Shown: in pieces, positions 63,455-64,000 of the stretch
Layout: every line of letters begins with the position of its first letter
Numbering within the stretch: position 1 is the stretch's first letter
NCBI RefSeq assembly: GCF_900116365.1
Contig: NZ_FPAG01000007.1
Coordinates: forward strand, 124,001 to 188,000
Source of the DNA: Zhouia amylolytica
GTDB taxonomy: Bacteria > Bacteroidota > Bacteroidia > Flavobacteriales > Flavobacteriaceae
DNA length: 64,000 bases
Reading direction: 5' to 3'
Notes under the pieces: model-generated
Seen by the model: the letters and a program-made list of their open reading frames with translations, nothing else
Database searches by the model: none
Told to the model about the DNA's origin: nothing
Made by a program: the position numbers and the translations under genes

Positions 63455-64000
63455 TTATTCTTTAATTAAACCAAGCTCTACGAGTCGTTCATGTAAAAAT
63501 TCACCCGCCGTAATATCTTCATAGAGTTTTGGGTGTGTTGCATCAATACAATTCTCAAGGCAATCTAACGGCATCTCACTAATAGGGTGCATAAAAAATG
63601 GAATCGAATATCTGGAAGTACTCCACATTTCTTTCGGCGGATTAACGACCCTGTGAATCGTTGATTTTAAACGGTTATTGGAATGTCGCGATAACATATC
63701 TCCTACATTGATCATTAGCTCATCGGGTTGGGCGATAGCATCAACCCAATCTCCCTGATGGTTTTGTACCTGTAACCCTTTACCCTGAGCTCCCATGAGT
63801 AAGGTTATTAAATTAATATCACCATGGGCCGCTGCTCTAACTGCATTATCAGGTTCTTCAGTAATAGGCGGGTAGTGTATCGGACGTAAAATAGAATTAC
63901 CATTCTTGATGTATTTGTCAAAATAAGTTTCTTCTAATCCGAGATGTAATGCCAAAGCCCTTAATACGTATTGCCCTGTTTTTTCCAACATTTTATAGGT
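63455..64000 (-). CDS. 2-oxoglutarate/Fe(II)-dependent oxygenase, isopenicillin N synthase-like (5' end cut by window)
   Basis: The frame stays open to the end of the window, so the N terminus is missing; 181 C-terminal residues are visible. The Fe(II) ligands are in AAHGDINLITLL (HxD) and HRVVNPP (second His), with RYSIPFF as the Arg of the co-substrate site, in the order of the isopenicillin N synthase-like group. In bacteria such proteins oxidise amino acids, small molecules or peptides; no biosynthetic cluster is visible here. It ends about 60 bases before the SUI1 gene on the same strand. Confidence 0.85.
   Translation of the reverse strand, partial: TYKMLEKTGQYVLRALALHLGLEETYFDKYIKNGNSILRPIHYPPITEEPDNAVRAAAHGDINLITLLMGAQGKGLQVQNHQGDWVDAIAQPDELMINVGDMLSRHSNNRLKSTIHRVVNPPKEMWSTSRYSIPFFMHPISEMPLDCLENCIDATHPKLYEDITAGEFLHERLVELGLIKE

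Overview
This window is a stretch of chromosome from a member of the Flavobacteriaceae (phylum Bacteroidota), probably marine. The evidence is the AT-rich sequence, promoters of the Bacteroidota type (TTG about 19-20 bases upstream of TAnnTTTG), weak use of Shine-Dalgarno sites, and families typical of the phylum: DUF5916, DUF6146, DUF6787, TIGR02757, DUF4369/TlpA proteins, MutS2 without Smr, TonB receptors with a CarboxypepD_reg-like domain, and a nucleoside phosphorylase/DUF1835 cluster. No insertion sequence, prophage, integrase or CRISPR array was seen. Genes are tightly packed, and many ends carry clear GC-rich hairpin terminators.

Layout. 1-2.2 kb: the end of a secreted PhoX-like protein, then a di-haem peroxidase lipoprotein. 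2.2-5.7 kb: HD hydrolase, AraC regulator, and a DoxX/AhpD-like pair downstream of a Crp-type regulator (stress or redox accessory genes). 5.6-9.6 kb: TIGR02757, a LolD-type ATPase and a DUF5916 outer-surface protein. 9.7-11.2 kb: msrA, folE and a small membrane protein. 11.2-14.7 kb: a TonB receptor with a His/Glu-rich loop, preceded by a small His-containing membrane protein and DUF6787, a candidate metal-uptake operon; then a DUF6146 lipoprotein. 14.8-19.1 kb: DUF937 protein, serA, serC, a LuxC-like acyl-CoA reductase and a divergent ferredoxin. 19.2-27.7 kb: ychF, an EamA exporter, both topoisomerase IV subunits, TerC, a small lipoprotein and an XRE regulator.

27.7-28.1 kb is a 411-base regulatory gap with repeated palindromes between the XRE gene and a divergent M14 carboxypeptidase. 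29.2-33.2 kb: Lrp/AsnC regulator, ppc and a LOG-family hydrolase. 33.3-33.5 kb holds a 55-residue membrane protein. 33.6-43.5 kb: uvrA, ggt, acpH-like, glmM, an EEP-family phosphatase/nuclease, an LpxL-like acyltransferase, a rhomboid and a SIMPL protein. 43.7-44.0 kb: four 11-bp tandem repeats and tRNA-Tyr. 44.1-53.0 kb: TlpA-like thioredoxin, small beta-barrel, fused FAD/Fe-S dehydrogenase, GH16 glucanase, LpxH-like phosphatase, aroC and a dicarboxylate symporter. 53.1-58.1 kb: two tandem alpha/beta hydrolases, DCC1 protein, mutS2 and ung. 58.2-64 kb: a PL8 polysaccharide lyase, then a minus-strand series of a cytoplasmic substrate-binding-fold protein, nucleoside phosphorylase, DUF1835, SUI1 factor and a truncated 2-oxoglutarate/Fe(II) oxygenase.

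Most of the window is core metabolism (serine, chorismate, amino sugar, folate, PEP), DNA topology and repair, and envelope maintenance. Secreted enzymes for algal or animal polysaccharides (GH16, PL8) are scattered among these genes rather than gathered into a SusCD locus. The places most likely to hold undescribed biology are the XRE/M14 operator region, the metal-type TonB operon, and the phosphorylase/substrate-binding-protein/DUF1835 trio.
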